NCBI GenBank assembly: GCA_008729055.1 | Contig: SDUX01000006.1 | Span: forward strand, 1,869,501-1,933,500 | DNA from: Pyropia haitanensis | Lineage: Eukaryota; Rhodophyta; Bangiophyceae; Bangiales; Bangiaceae | Length of the DNA stretch: 64,000 bases | Direction: 5' to 3' | Shown: piece by piece, positions 11,682 to 23,590 of the stretch | How the letters are laid out: each line of letters opens with the position of its first letter | How positions within the stretch are numbered: position 1 is the stretch's first letter | Notes under the pieces: model-generated | Databases searched by the model: none | What the model was told of the DNA's origin: nothing | What the model saw: only the letters and a program-made list of their open reading frames with translations | Made by a program: the position numbers and the translations under genes

Positions 11682-14243
11682 ATGGACGGCGGGGGCATGG
11701 GTGATGGGGGCCCCGAGTCGGAGGCGCCCTTTGACGACTCGGCGTTTTACGTCTTTGCCTCGGCCATGCTACTCTTGTACTGGGTGCCGACCGCATCACT
11801 CCGGGTGCTCCGGCGGATTCGTGGGGTGGACCCTCCGCACGCCAAGTACCTGCCCTCCCGCTACTGCAAGTGTTCTCAGTGTCAAGCCAAGGCGGCCAAG
11901 CTGCAGTCCACCCGCGCGCGGCCAGCGCAGATTTACTTTACGCCCTCCAACATCACGTTTGCTGTGGCGACAGTGCTGCTGTGCGCGTCCGTGGCGGTCG
12001 TGTACCGGGCCAACCTGGCGTCAGCTGCACCATTTGACCCGTTTGAGATTTTGGGCGTGCCCCAGTCCGCTACCAAGCGCGAGATTGAGCGCGCTTACCG
12101 TGTGCTAGCCAGCACCATGCACCCGGACAAGAACAAGAACGACCCCGGGGCGGCTGACGCGTTTATGCGCATTGCGAGCGCGAAAAAGGCTCTCACAGAC
12201 GAAGAGGCCAAGGCCAACTACATCAAGTATGGCAACCCGGACGGCTACCAGGGCACCAAGCTAGGGGTGGGCCTGCCCCGGGGGATGTTGGCACATTCCA
12301 ACATTGTGTTGCTTGTCTACTTTTTGCTGCTGGCCGTGGCCTTCCCGGCTGTGCTCATCCTTTGGTGGCGCCGCCGCTCGCAAATGCTCTCGGACAGCGT
12401 CATGACCATGACCTACGCCCTGTTTCGGGACGTCCTTGCGCACTCTGGGCAGCACGAGGATCTGTTCAACGCTGTGGCGTGCGCCTTTGACCTGGAGCCG
12501 TTGTTCAAGGAGGGCAACAACCAGCTGGTCGTGCCTGTGCTGCAGCAGCTGCGGTCCATGGCGGCGTTTGATCTCTCCAAGTGCAAGTTCCCTGGTCCGC
12601 CCCCTGACTGGATGGTGCACAACGTGATTCTGCTGCACGCCCACGTGGCGCGGGTGCCTATCCCTGCTGAGCTCAACTACGTGCTGTCTGGTTTCCTGTC
12701 TCGCTTTGAGTCGCTGTGCACAGCGATGGCAGACTCGGTGGCGATGCTTGGCCGCGCCGACCTCCGTCGTGGCCCCTACAGTATGTCGCTGTCGGGCTTC
12801 ACGTCGCGCCTGCTGACGGTGGTGCGGGTGGGCCAGCGCGTCTACCACGCGATGGAGGTGAAGGACTCGCCCCTGCTGCAGGTGCCTCACTTTGGGCTGC
12901 GCGAGGTGCGGGCGTGCACGCAGGTGCGGCCGCCTTTGACGTCCGTGTACGCTCTGGTTGAGGCGGGGTCGGAGCGGCGGGCTGCGTTGCTTCCTGACCT
13001 CACCCCCCAGCAGCGGCTGGACGTGGATGAATTTTGCGCGCGGTACCCCAAGGCGACGCTCACCGTGTCGAAGCCGACGGTCGACGTGGACGACGAGGAC
13101 GAGTCAGTGCACCAGGGCGATACGGTCACCCTGTCTGTGAACCTCAAGGTGACCCGGGCGGCTGGCAACCTGACCTCCCCCTGCCTGCCGCTCCTGCCCG
13201 AGCCGAAATCGGAAGTGTGGTGGATTGTGCTGTCAGACGCGGACCGGGACCTGCCTTTGGGCGTGCGGCGGATGCAGCCAGAGCAAGCCTCGCCTGTGCC
13301 CGTGGATGAGGCCGACGCGTCGTCGGCTGGGTCGTCGTTCCAGTTTGACACGAAGTTCATGCTGGTCGCTCCCGTTGCAGGCCGGTACCACCTGGTTGTC
13401 CACGCCGTACCCGATTGCTACGTCGGGGCCGACATCAACACGCCCATTCGGATGGACGTGCTGGAGCCCAAGCTGGTGACGGACGACACGGTGTACTTTG
13501 ACCCGTCGGACGAGTCGGATGTGGCATCGATGACGTCTGAGTCGTCGTACACGGACGATGGCGAGTACAACAGCGAAGACTGGACGACCGTAACCGACTC
13601 GTCTGACGAGGAGGGCGGCCATGACCACGAGGAGGAGGAGGATGGTCCCGGCCTCGACCACGGGGATTGCTGTGGGGGCCACTCCCGCGGCGCGCCACCG
13701 GAGCCACCGCGGCGTTCCAAGCCACGCAAGGCCAAGAAGTCGCCGACGTCTCGGGAGGATGAGCCTGCTGCTGAGCCAGCGGCTGCGGCGCCAGCAGCGG
13801 GTTCCACCACCGCGGCCCGCAGAGAACGAGCTGCACGGCCGGCACCTGCTCGTGCGGCAGCGGCGCCCGCGGCGCCTGTGCCGGTGGTTGCGGCGCGTGC
13901 GGCGCCTGTGCGCGCTGCAGCGGCGCGTGCGGCACCGCCGCCGGCGGCTGCGCGGGCGCCAACACCACCCGTCGCGCGGGGTCCAACGGTAGAAGCGGTT
14001 CGGGCGGCGGCGGCAGCGGCAGCAGGAGCCGCGGCGGCGCCGCCAGCGTCCGCGCCGGCAGCCCGTGCCGCAACCGCAGCCGATACTAATGGAGCGTCGT
14101 CTCAGCCGCGGACGGAGGCAGATACGGAGGCGGAGCTACTGGAGGACCTGCTGCAGCGAGCCAACGCTGGCGGAGGTCGAGGCAAGAAGAGTTCTGCCGG
14201 CACGTCCAAGAAGGGCAAAAAGGGTGGCAAGAAGGGTCGTTAG
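11682..14243 (+). CDS. SEC63: SEC63 homologue, ER translocon J-domain protein
   Basis: Partner of the Sec61 channel that recruits the lumenal Hsp70 (BiP/Kar2) for protein import into the ER. The single exon encodes 853 residues. Three membrane segments lie at about 22-40, 91-110 and 207-229. A lumenal DnaJ domain between the second and third (about 119-186) carries an intact HPD motif (147-149). A cytosolic Brl (Sec63) domain follows, then an acidic stretch, an Ala/Pro-rich linker and a very basic Lys/Gly C-terminus. In yeast and animals the tail is acidic and binds Sec62; here the acidic part (about 600-660) is followed by a basic end. The first ATG is used; a second Met lies five codons later. 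The coding sequence is less GC-extreme than its surroundings. Confidence 0.95.
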   Translation: MDGGGMGDGGPESEAPFDDSAFYVFASAMLLLYWVPTASLRVLRRIRGVDPPHAKYLPSRYCKCSQCQAKAAKLQSTRARPAQIYFTPSNITFAVATVLLCASVAVVYRANLASAAPFDPFEILGVPQSATKREIERAYRVLASTMHPDKNKNDPGAADAFMRIASAKKALTDEEAKANYIKYGNPDGYQGTKLGVGLPRGMLAHSNIVLLVYFLLLAVAFPAVLILWWRRRSQMLSDSVMTMTYALFRDVLAHSGQHEDLFNAVACAFDLEPLFKEGNNQLVVPVLQQLRSMAAFDLSKCKFPGPPPDWMVHNVILLHAHVARVPIPAELNYVLSGFLSRFESLCTAMADSVAMLGRADLRRGPYSMSLSGFTSRLLTVVRVGQRVYHAMEVKDSPLLQVPHFGLREVRACTQVRPPLTSVYALVEAGSERRAALLPDLTPQQRLDVDEFCARYPKATLTVSKPTVDVDDEDESVHQGDTVTLSVNLKVTRAAGNLTSPCLPLLPEPKSEVWWIVLSDADRDLPLGVRRMQPEQASPVPVDEADASSAGSSFQFDTKFMLVAPVAGRYHLVVHAVPDCYVGADINTPIRMDVLEPKLVTDDTVYFDPSDESDVASMTSESSYTDDGEYNSEDWTTVTDSSDEEGGHDHEEEEDGPGLDHGDCCGGHSRGAPPEPPRRSKPRKAKKSPTSREDEPAAEPAAAAPAAGSTTAARRERAARPAPARAAAAPAAPVPVVAARAAPVRAAAARAAPPPAAARAPTPPVARGPTVEAVRAAAAAAAGAAAAPPASAPAARAATAADTNGASSQPRTEADTEAELLEDLLQRANAGGGRGKKSSAGTSKKGKKGGKKGR

Positions 14244-14409
14244 GCGTACTCGGAGGGATACACGGTTGAAAACCATTATTCCTTTCTTTTTCTAGCGGCA
14301 CGCATGTACCCGGAAGGATTCGTCCTGCCCCCGTGTCTCTCCGCAGCTCCTGGCTTCGTCTCCCACGCATTCGCCCTTCGCTTATGCCTTCTGGCACTCC
14401 CCCCCCTCA
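14244..14409. other. Convergent 3' region SEC63 / TMX2
   Basis: 166 bp separate the two stop codons. They include a T-rich patch at about 14280-14295. Both 3' UTRs must be short or overlapping. Confidence 0.5.
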
Positions 14410-15240
14410 TCACTGACGCTTTTTGGCTTCTCGCGCTTGGGCTGCTGCGAGCTTGGCCCGCGCCTCAGCCTCCCACGCCTCGGCCACCCGCAGGCGCTCG
14501 TCTAGCCCCAGCCGCTCCACGAGGCTGGCGTAGGTGAGCTTGAGCCCCTCGAGCTTCCCATTGTCCTCGCTGACCGTCGGCAGGCGCGCCAGCTCCTTGC
14601 CCTGCGCAAACACAATCACCGTGGGGAGCTGCTGGGAGGTGGCCGCGACGCTCACGTCGAGGCCCGCGGCCACGTCGGGCCACACCGACACGTCCAGCTT
14701 GGCCCACCGCAGCCGCGGGTGGTCGTACGCGGCCACCAGCCGGTTGAGCAGCGGCGCCAGCCCCGTGCAGCGCGGCGACCACGGCGCGTGCAGCCACACG
14801 ACCGTGATCGTCTTGTGCTTGTTCCGGGTGACCCGCTCGGCAAAGGACGCCCGGTTGAGCACCGCCACCGCGGCGGGGGACGTTGCGCGGGGCTGCGGAA
14901 AGACGAGGCCCACAAAAGCAAAGAGCCCGCCAAAGACCGCCGCCAGCACCGGGGACATGAAGAAGAGGACCACCAGGATGGCGACGCGGGCGAAGAGGAG
15001 CACCGACGCGAGGTACACGTCGACGGTGGGCGCCGACAGCGCGCGGGTGACAAAGAGGATGGCGGCGGAAAAGTAGATTTGGGACTCCTTGGTGAAGCCC
15101 ATCGGGTCGAGCGCCACGAGCTCCTCCGGCGGGTCCCGCAGCCGGAAGAGCACAAACGCGGCGATGAGGACGGCGTTGAAGATGTAGTAGGGGGCGATGA
15201 AGCGGGAGGAGAAGACGCGAGACACCAGAGAGCGCGCCAT
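14410..15240 (-). CDS. TMX2: Thioredoxin-related transmembrane protein 2 homologue (TMX2-like)
   Basis: ER membrane protein of the PDI superfamily. 276 residues in one exon. Several hydrophobic segments in the first 130 residues are followed by a thioredoxin-like domain. The active-site position reads WSPRC (Trp154 to Cys158), so only the second cysteine of a CxxC is present; animal TMX2 likewise has a single cysteine (SNDC). This suggests a non-reductase role, as inferred for TMX2. The cis-proline region reads QQLPTVIVF. The C-terminus ends KKRQ, which fits a KKxx ER-retrieval signal if the tail is cytosolic. The ATG at 15240 gives MARSLVSRVF, a normal start; the frame upstream is GC-rich read-through. 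Confidence 0.88.
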   Translation of the reverse strand: MARSLVSRVFSSRFIAPYYIFNAVLIAAFVLFRLRDPPEELVALDPMGFTKESQIYFSAAILFVTRALSAPTVDVYLASVLLFARVAILVVLFFMSPVLAAVFGGLFAFVGLVFPQPRATSPAAVAVLNRASFAERVTRNKHKTITVVWLHAPWSPRCTGLAPLLNRLVAAYDHPRLRWAKLDVSVWPDVAAGLDVSVAATSQQLPTVIVFAQGKELARLPTVSEDNGKLEGLKLTYASLVERLGLDERLRVAEAWEAEARAKLAAAQAREAKKRQ

Positions 15241-16550
15241 GGTCGCGACCAGGGGGGGGGGGGAGCCAGGCGGGACGAGACGGGGCGGAGCGACGCGGGG
15301 GCAGGCGGACCGGCACAGCGCCGGGATACCCGCCGGGCGGCCAGCCGTCCGTGACGCTCCGCAGGGGGGTGACGGCGGGGCTAGAAGACCACAACCCACT
15401 CAACAGCTACGCCGCGCAGCGCGGCACACCGACACGCGGTCGCCGCCTCATCCGTGCGCGGCTTGGCCGTGGGAGGCCGCGTCACGCCCCCGTCCTCGGG
15501 CCAGGTCGTGACGGCGGCGCCCACACGCGGAGAGGCTGCACGACAGCCGACCCGCGGCAAAACGCCCGCGTCTGCCGGCCATCCCCACTGCGGGGAAAGA
15601 CTCAATGCCGGTGGGTCAATTCCGCGAACGAAAAGTGGTGGTTTGGATGGTAGGTACCAAATGATACAGTCCGCTGGGCCACTCAAGGGCAATCCCCTGT
15701 GCAGCTCGTTTACTTTTCTTTGGAGTGCCTGTCGATGAGCATGCCTCTACTACTTCCAGGTTGGCTGCAAGGCGTCCCCAGATCGACGGTGCCCCGACGG
15801 ACCTCTACTTTCCCCGGCGCGGGGTGGCAGCCGACGCCGCGGCCGTTCGTATCCCTTCCGCCAGGCTGCCCGCGACCGCGGCGGTCCCCACTGTGTGATG
15901 GCGGACGGGTGGCCGCCGAGAGGTTGCCGCCGGTGACGGCAGCAGCACAGGGAAGAGCGGGAAAGCGGAGGGGTGACGAGCGGCCACCGGTGGTCGGCGG
16001 CAGGCGGGACCCGTGAGAACACCCCAACCCCTTCCCGTCCTCCCCCCTCGCCGCCTCCGCCACCACCACCGCCAACGGCCGGGCCGACGCCCTCACCGCC
16101 GCCGCCGCCACGGCACACACCCCTCCCTTGTGGCGACTCCCACGCGGGTGCCCCCTCTTTCGTCTGCCGAGGCCGCGACCGCCCGCCCTCTCGCATCGAG
16201 ACGCACCCGCCGTGGTCGCCCGCCGGTCGTGCGGCGCAGCCTACAGGAGGCGCCCGTCCGCCAGTCGCGTCAGCGACACCGGATCAGTTTTGGCAGGCGT
16301 CGGCACGCGGCCGCCACCACCACCGCCGCCGCCGCTGCCGCTGGGATGGCAGCCGCCGGTCTGTGCGGGCGCGGCCGCCCCCGAGTGAGCGTCGCTGCAA
16401 ACGCGGCGCGGCGGGTTGCCAAGGCTGCCGTCGACGCGGCCGCGGGGGTGCCGCGGGTGCCGCCCTTGACCGTAGGGGCCCGCCGCCACGCCAACGTGCG
16501 GGGAAGAGGGACGGTAGCGCCTTTGCTGCCACTACCGCCGCCAACAGACG

Positions 16551-16602
<52 letters not shown>

Positions 16603-17581
16603 GCGCTGCTTCGGCCGTCGGTGGGAGCCAGTCGCCATCGCCGTCGCCGCCTCCGCCATCGCCGCCGCCGCTGCCGTCGCGCCGTTTCACAGGAACCGTG
16701 CGCCTGTTCAAAGGTGCTGGCGCCAAGGGCTCGCCGCCAGCGTCAGCGCCCGCGGGCCGGGACCCCGCCGGCTGGTGAGCCGCGTCGGCGCGGTGGCGGC
16801 GGGCCCGACGCACCCGCCGCGGCGGCTGCTGCGGCCGCCGCCGCGCGCGCGCGCGGTGGTGGGAGGGGGGCTTTTGTGGCGGTGTGTCCCCGCGGGGGGG
16901 GGCGGAGGCGGCGGGCAGCACGGCGGGGCGGCGCCACCAAGGCCGCCGTCGCCGCCGCCGCGGCCGCCGCGGCGCGCACCGCCATAGGTCCAGGGCTGCT
17001 TCAAAGTGATCCGGAACGTACTGGCCTGGCCGGCCATCGCCCCTCTATTGGTAGGGGGGGCTGCCGTTCCCGGTGCTGCCGAGCCGCCCGCCTCCCCCCC
17101 CCTTTTCGCGTGCCGTGCGACCGTCTAGATCGTGTCCCGGCGGCTCCCACCTCCGGAGGGTGCTGCGGTCGGGGGGGGGAGGGGAGTCATGACGTGTCGC
17201 ACAGCTCCCCCCCGCTCGACGTGAGCGCCCGCGCCGCTCACGAGACCGCCACGCGGCCGCCGGTGGCGGCGGTGGTGGGTGGTGGGCGGGCGCGCCAAAA
17301 GCGCTGCCCGATCGCCCCCCAACCGCGAGCGCCCGCCGCCGCGCGCACGGCGACGCGCCCACTCCCCACGTGCCATTGCCGCCTCGGCTCCGGCATCCCC
17401 CCCTCACCAGTATTCCGCAGCCCGTCTCCATCCCTCCCCCCACCGCCACCCGTCCCGCCCCGCTCCATTCTGTCTCGGCACCCCCCCTCTCCGCCACACC
17501 CCTGTGACTCCTTCTTGCCCGCCTTTCCCACCCCCACTGCGAGGCCGTCCCCCCCACCCACCTCCCCCCCCGCGCCAGACG
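15241..17581. other. Intergenic region TMX2 / serine protease
   Basis: 2.3 kb with divergent genes on both sides. 15600-15760 has near-normal composition; the rest is GC-rich, with a (GGC)n tract at about 16551-16603. Open frames on both strands are Arg/Ala/Pro-rich and show no domain. 17380-17581 is pyrimidine-rich and probably the protease leader. Confidence 0.5.
16551..16603 (+). repeat. (GGC)n microsatellite
   Basis: An almost perfect run of about 17 GGC units outside any recognised gene. Confidence 0.85.
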
Positions 17582-19639
17582 ATGCGCCACCGTCGAGGGC
17601 GGCCGCTCGTCGCCGCTACCCCCCCCGCGTCCCATCCTACCAGAGCTGCACCGGCGGCGGTGCTGCTCGCGGCGGTGGTGGTGGTGGTGGTGGTGGGCGT
17701 CGCGCTGGCCAACCTCCCCGCCCTCGTCGCCGCGCAGGCGCGCCCTGCCAGCCGCCCCGGCACGCGGCCGTACCTGTCCCGCACCAACCCCGTGGCGGTG
17801 CCGGCGGCGGCACCCGCGCTGGCGCCTCGCATTGTCAATGGGCAGGAGGTGGGCAACGTTGACGAGGCGTCTGGCGCGCGGTTGTGCGTTTTCTTTGGTG
17901 CTGAGGACAGCAGACCTTGGTGTGGGGGGGGAGGTGGGGGGGGGGGGTGAGGGGAGGGGACTGCTGTGGGGAAGCGCGGCGAGAGCGCTCGGGACAGGGG
18001 GCCGAACGCGGTCAGAGGAGGGCGAGACGGGGGACGGGGGAAGGCAGCCAGCGGGGGAGCAAGCAGCAGGAGGACTTGACGCCATGCATCCATGGCAGCC
18101 GCCGCGCCTTGAGGGAGGACGCCGCTGGCTGCCGCCTGTGCGGGTGCCTCTGTCCCCGTGCCTGTTGCCGTGGGTGGAGGCGGTCGCCGGGGAGTCTCCA
18201 GCACCTGCCCACTAACCATTTCCTTCCGTGCCGTGCTTCGACCGCACATCGCCTGGTTTTCTTTCTCTTTCTTGGTGCTGTTCCACACCCGCCGGCCGGG
18301 AACCCCGGCCCGCAGCATGGTCAAGCTGCTGTTCCCGAATACCTCGACGGAGTTTTCTTACTATGTACGTAGGGGGTGGGGGTGGCGTGGGGGGGGAGGC
18401 AGCCTGGTGGGTGGCCTGTGCCGACAGGGGAGTGGGGGTGGATTGCTTGCCCAACCGTGGGGCAGGGGGGGGGAAGCGAGGGGAGGGCGGAGAGGGGTGG
18501 AAGGGGCCGTTGTGGACGCCGCCACCTGGCGGTGCTGCCTGCCTCACGGGCGTCGCCCTTTCTCATGCCGCGCGCGAGTGGGTCACCAGACTGACCCCGC
18601 CGCCACCCCTTCCACTCTCCGCTTGAGGGTCGCTCGATCCCTCGCGCGTGGTCTCTTGTTTTCTTCGCCCCGTCCCCTCCCCCCCGCCCCCACTCCCCGT
18701 GCTAGTGTGCCGGCTCGCTGGTCAGCCGCGACAAGGTGGTCACCGCCGCACACTGCCTCGCGAATGTGGATACGAGCAACGACATTGTGCGCATTGGCGG
18801 CCTGACCCTGACGGACGGCTTCCAGCGCAACGTACGTTGGGACAGGCCGTGCCAGGTGCGGCTTGGCGGCGATGCTATTGTGACGACCTTGACCGCGGGA
18901 AGGGCGTGCAGCTTCTATTTCTTTTTTCCAGCCACGTCATGTCCCCCTCACTCATCATCTCATGTGCCCTTCCCCCTCCGGCCCGTGCTGCCCTGCCGCC
19001 ACGACCTATCCTCCTCCCTTGCTCTGTTTCACATTCCCTGTCCCGCTCCTCGCCCTCTCTGGTCTCCCTTGGCACCCGACCACACCACAGTTTGCGCGGG
19101 TGGACATCCACCCCGACTTCAACCCTGCCACCTTTGCCTGCGACTTTGCGGTCGTCACCATTGCCGACCCGCCGACGCAGGCCGAGTACGACGCGGCGGG
19201 CATTGTATACGCGCGGCTCAACTTCAACCCCCGTTGGCCGTCACTGGGCAAGACGGTCACCCTCACCGGCTGGGGCTCTGTCAGCGGCGTCACCCTCACC
19301 GCCTCCCCCGTGCTGCGCGTCACCCGCTTCCGCCGCGACCGCTTCCGCACGTGCGCGGCGTACCTGCAGGACAACAACCTGGTCGTCACGGGGCTCAACG
19401 TCCGCACAATGATCTGCTTTTCGCTTGCCGACGACACCGCGTCGTGCGCGGGCGACAGCGGCGCGCCGGTGTGGCGGTTTTTCGAGCGGCAGGGCTTCCG
19501 CAGCTACTGGCGCATCTATGGGGTGGTCAGCTTTGGCTACCAGGACCCGGCCAACTCGTCGGACATATGCCCGCCGGGCGGGCCCGACTACTACGCGCGG
19601 CTGTCGGTGGCGGAGGACTTTTTTCGGTCGGTCCTCTAG
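17582..19639 (+). CDS. S1-family (trypsin fold) serine protease, four exons
   Basis: Secreted or membrane-anchored protease. Exons are 17582-17883, 18316-18364, 18706-18831 and 19091-19639. All introns have GT donors (GTGCGT, GTACGT, GTACGT) and CAG or TAG acceptors, and the reading frame is kept, giving 341 residues. A hydrophobic N-terminal segment is followed by the zymogen cleavage site R83-IVNG. The catalytic triad is complete: His133 in TAAHC, Asp177 in CDFAVVTI, Ser282 in GDSGAPV. The position corresponding to chymotrypsin 189 is Ala276 (in TASCAGDSG), not the Asp of trypsins, so cleavage after Arg/Lys is unlikely. Among the well-supported genes here it has the most introns. The fold and catalysis are secure; the substrate is unknown. 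Confidence 0.9.
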
Positions 19640-20485
19640 GGGGAGGGGACCGGGGGGAGCAGCGAGGAGCAACGGCGGCCACGGGGGTGGTCCCAGGAGA
19701 GACGCCGCCACGACCGACTGCGGGAGCACGCACACCCGACCGCCACCAAATGTTTGACGCTGTGCCCCTCCGGCCTGCTGGTCCCAGTGGGGTAGCGCGA
19801 GCCCTACCTTGGGGTGTCGCCCGTGCGGGGCACGACCGCCACTCGTTGGACACCAGCTGCCAGTGTTCGTATGCACGGCGCCAGGCCCCCCCCGTGCCAC
19901 AGGCGTGGCCGACGCATGCCGCCGCCGCCACTTGTCGACGGAGTGGCGACGATGGTCGTCGCCCCCGTCCCCGCCGCCTGCCCGCGCCTTCGGCAGAGCC
20001 TGTTGTAGGGGAGGGTACCTGCGGTCTGGCGGTGCGCCCTTGGTATGACTTTTTCATTAAAAAATATTCTTGCCACGTGTGAACAAAATCCGCTATCGTC
20101 GTTCAGGACACAAGTTTTCGACCAAACACAATAGATCTGATGAAGTACTGAGCCAATGCAGAATTCGGTCAGCGAGCCCCAACAGACAGTGTGCCGGTGG
20201 GCGCCCTTGGGCGGCCTCTGCGTGTCCGCTCCCGCCCACGGCTCTGATGCACTGCCCTGCAAGCGAACGCGACGCCCAGCGCTGCCGTCGTGCCCCCTGC
20301 CGGCCGCCCTGCCGGCCGCCCACACCTTGACGGGCGTCCGGGGACATCGTCGGCGGCCATCCCGCCACCCGCGGCGGCACGCGGTCGTTTTCTCCCCTGT
20401 TCTTTCCGCCGCCGCGGCGGCCGCCCGCAGCGGCCGCCGGCCGCGTCCCCCACCGACCGCCGGCCGCCGCCGCCGCGGCACCGCC
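19640..20485. other. Intergenic region protease / WD40-like
   Basis: No gene recognised. 20040-20180 is AT-richer than its surroundings and could hold the protease polyadenylation region. From 20180 the sequence grades into the GC-rich leader of the next gene. Confidence 0.5.
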
Positions 20486-21027
20486 ATGGAGGGTGGCGGC
20501 GTCCCGCCGGCCGCCGCGGCCGCGGACGAACCGTCGGCTGGTGCAGGGGGGGCGCCGCCGCCCGCGACGGCGGCGGCGGCGGCTGCGCGACCGCCCGCAG
20601 TGGCGGTGGCGGTGGGACCTGTGGCGGGTGCCGGGGACGACGGCGCAAACGGCGGCGGCGGCGCGCCGGCGGCGGCCGCGCCCGCCATGGCGGCAGAGGT
20701 GGGAGCGGCGGCCGCGGCGGCGGCGGCGGCGGCCGCGCCGGCAGCGGCGCGGCAGCCGTCTGGTGCGCGCCCGTCGCGGCGGGCGTCGGCGTCGACGTCG
20801 GCGTCCCCCCCGCCCCCCAGCCTGCCCGACCTCCCCGCCGGCGTGGGCACCCTCTTTGCCCGCGCCGCCGCCGCCTTCTCCACCGCCGTGGAGAGCGCAC
20901 GGACGGACCTGGAGCACCTCGCCCGCGCCGCGCCGGGCGTCGTTGGCGGCGCCGCGGGCGCCGCGGCGGCCGCCGCCACGGGCGGCCTGTCGGCGGCGGC
21001 GGGGGCGGCCGGCGGCGGCGGCGGCCC

Positions 21028-21065
<38 letters not shown>

Positions 21066-23304
21066 GTGGGTCCTCGTCGGCCGCCGGGTGGCGGCCGCGG
21101 GCGCTGCCGCCGCCGCCCGCCACGACCGCGCTGCGGCCGCTGCGGGTGCGTGGCGGCGTGCCGCTGGCGCTGGGCCTGACCAGTGGTGGCCACGACACGG
21201 TGGTGGTGGCGACGGCGAGCGTCGAGGCGTACGACTGGGCGGGGGGGAAGCTACTCGAGGCGGGGCTTGCGGAGGGCGTGCCCGCGACGGGCGGCGGGTG
21301 GGGCGGGGGGGGGGGGGAGTGGCCCTGGGGGGGGACTCCCCGCCCCTGTCGCCGCCCGTGCCGGTGCTGGCGCTGGATGATGTGGACGGGGGGGGAGGGG
21401 GGGGGGGGGGTGCGGAGGGGAGAGCGGACGCCGCGGCTGCCGCCGCGGACGGCGGCGGCGGCCATGGCAAGGCGGCCGCCACGGCGGCCGCCGCCTCCCC
21501 CCGCGACGAGGCGGTGCCGGTGGAGCACGCGCCGCCGCCGCGCGGCGCGGCGGCGGCGCCGCCCATGGGCGCCTCCCCCCGCACGCCGCTGTCGACCGCG
21601 TCGGCGGCGGCGGCCGCGGCGCTGCCGTGGCTGGCGCCCGCCGCCGCCGCCGGCGCGTCGCGGGTGATCCCCGCGACGGCCGCGGCGGCGGGCGGCCCCG
21701 ACGGGGAGGTGCTCGTCGGCCACGCCGACGGCCGCGTCCGCGCCTACGCGACGCGCCCGGGCCGGATGGGCCTGTGCACGTGGACGTCCCCGCCGGTGGG
21801 CGGCGGCGTCGGCGGGGTGCTGCCGAGCGCGCTGTGGGCGGCGCCGGGGGGGGGGGGGGGGTCCTCGCGGGCTGCTCCGACGGCACCATCCGCGGCGGCC
21901 GGGTGTGTGGCAGCGGCGGCGGCGGCGGTGGCGGCGGTGGTGGCTGGGCGGCGCCGGGCGCGCTGCTCTTCCCGCCGCCCCCGCTGATGGGCGGCGCCGG
22001 CGGCGGGCGGCCACCGTTGACGGCGGCGGCGCACTCGCCAGGCGGGGCGCCCGCCGGCGTGGCGCCGGCGCCGCCGCCGCCACCGTCGGCGCGCGTGACG
22101 GCCGTCGCGGTGGACGCGGCCGACTATGACGCGGTGGACGGGCGGCCGCCGCGGCCGCCCGTGGTCGTCGTTGCGTACGCGAGCGGCGTGGTGTGGCGCG
22201 CGGGCTGCCTGCCGCGGCGGCTGTGGGGGGATGGCGGTGCGGTGGGGGGTCACGGCGCCGCCGCCGCCGGCATCGACGAGGTCGCTGGGGAAGACGGCAG
22301 CGACGGCGGCGACGGCGGCGACGGCGGCTGGGCGCCGCGGCACGCCCGGGCTGGCTCCCCCGCCGTCGCGCACGCGGGCCCCGCCGTTGGGGTGGTGCCC
22401 CTGTTTGGCGCCGCCCTGCTGCTGTCGGCCGGCGCCGACGACGCGACGCTGGCCGTGACCGACGGCGCCACCGGCCGCTGCCTCTGCCGCCGCCGCCTCC
22501 CGTTTGCCATCACCGCCCTGTCGGCGGTGGACGGCGGTGGCGAGGGCGCCGCCGCCGCCGCCGCCGCGGCGGCGGCCGCCGGCACGGGCGTGGCGGTGTC
22601 GGCGGCGACGCCGACGTGCCCCGCCGCCAACACGGTGCTCGTCGGCGGCGCGGAGGGGCAGGTGGACATTTACCGCGCGTGCGTCGTGTCGGCGCACCGG
22701 GTGGAGGTGCGGCTGGTGCGGCGGCTGGCCGAGCGCCACCGCCGGTCACCGGTGGAGGTGCTGGCCGTCGCGCCCGTCGACGGGGTGGTGTTTGCCGCGA
22801 CCGCCGAGGGGGGGATCCGCCGCTGGCGGCTGAGCAGCGCCGACGCGGCCGCGCTGGTGCGCCGCCGGCCGGTCGCGGCCGCCGCCGACGATGATGACGT
22901 TGCCGCCGCGCGGGGGCTCCCGCGCGAAGCCGCCGCGGCGGTGGTCGTGGACGTGTATGGGGGCGGCGCCGGCGGCGTCTCGGCCGGTGCCGACGGCGGC
23001 GCGGCCGCGGCGGCCGCCGACGTGCCCGCCCGGCCGCCCGTCACCGAGGCCAACGTGGTGGCCGCCGCGGCGCTGCCGCCCGAGTCGACACGCCTGGCGG
23101 CGGCGGCGGACATGGTCGCCGCCCAAAAGGCGCTCGCCGCGGTCATGGCGGTCGGCGTCGGCGTCGCGGAGGCGGCCAAGGACGCGCTCGTCGACGCGTT
23201 CCAAAAGAAGCAGGCGGGCGTGCAGGCGGTCGTGTCGTCGAGCGACGCGGAGCTCCGCGCCGCCGTCACGCGCGTGGCGCGCCGCTACGCGGCGGTCCTG
23301 GCCG

Positions 23305-23346
<42 letters not shown>

Positions 23347-23590
23347 TCGACGCGGATGGGCGGGAGCCGGACGACGAGGCCGCGCGGGTGCTGCGCCGCG
23401 CCGCCCGCCGGACGGCGGCGTTTGAGATGGAGTACGCGGGCGGCCGCCACCGCGAGGCGGTCGCCGCGACGCGGCGGGCGGCGGTGGCGGCGCTGCGGGA
23501 GCTGCTCACCGCCGCGCTGCGCCGTGCGGGGGGGGGGGGGAGGAGCTCGAGGCCGCCCGCCTGGCCGTGCGCGCCATTGGTGGAGGGTGA
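20486..23590 (+). CDS. WD40-like beta-propeller protein, frame broken at G-runs
   Basis: The ATG at 20486 sits in a strong context (ccgccATGg). Read in order, the pieces give an Ala/Gly-rich N-terminus and repeated blade-like units: VVVATASVEAYDW, GEVLVGHADGRVRAY, VLAGCSDGTIRGG, NTVLVGGAEGQVDIY and GVVFAATAEGGIRRW. A mostly helical C-terminal region follows and ends EELEAARLAVRAIGGG with a stop at 23588. The frame shifts at a 13-G run (21305-21317), a 16-G run (21846-21861) and a 13-G run (23528-23540). Each shift equals one missing base, and sense resumes directly after it. Blades lack clean Trp-Asp ends, so the exact propeller family is unresolved. About 1035 residues if repaired. Role unknown; a scaffold or trafficking function would be typical of such architecture. 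Confidence 0.6.
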
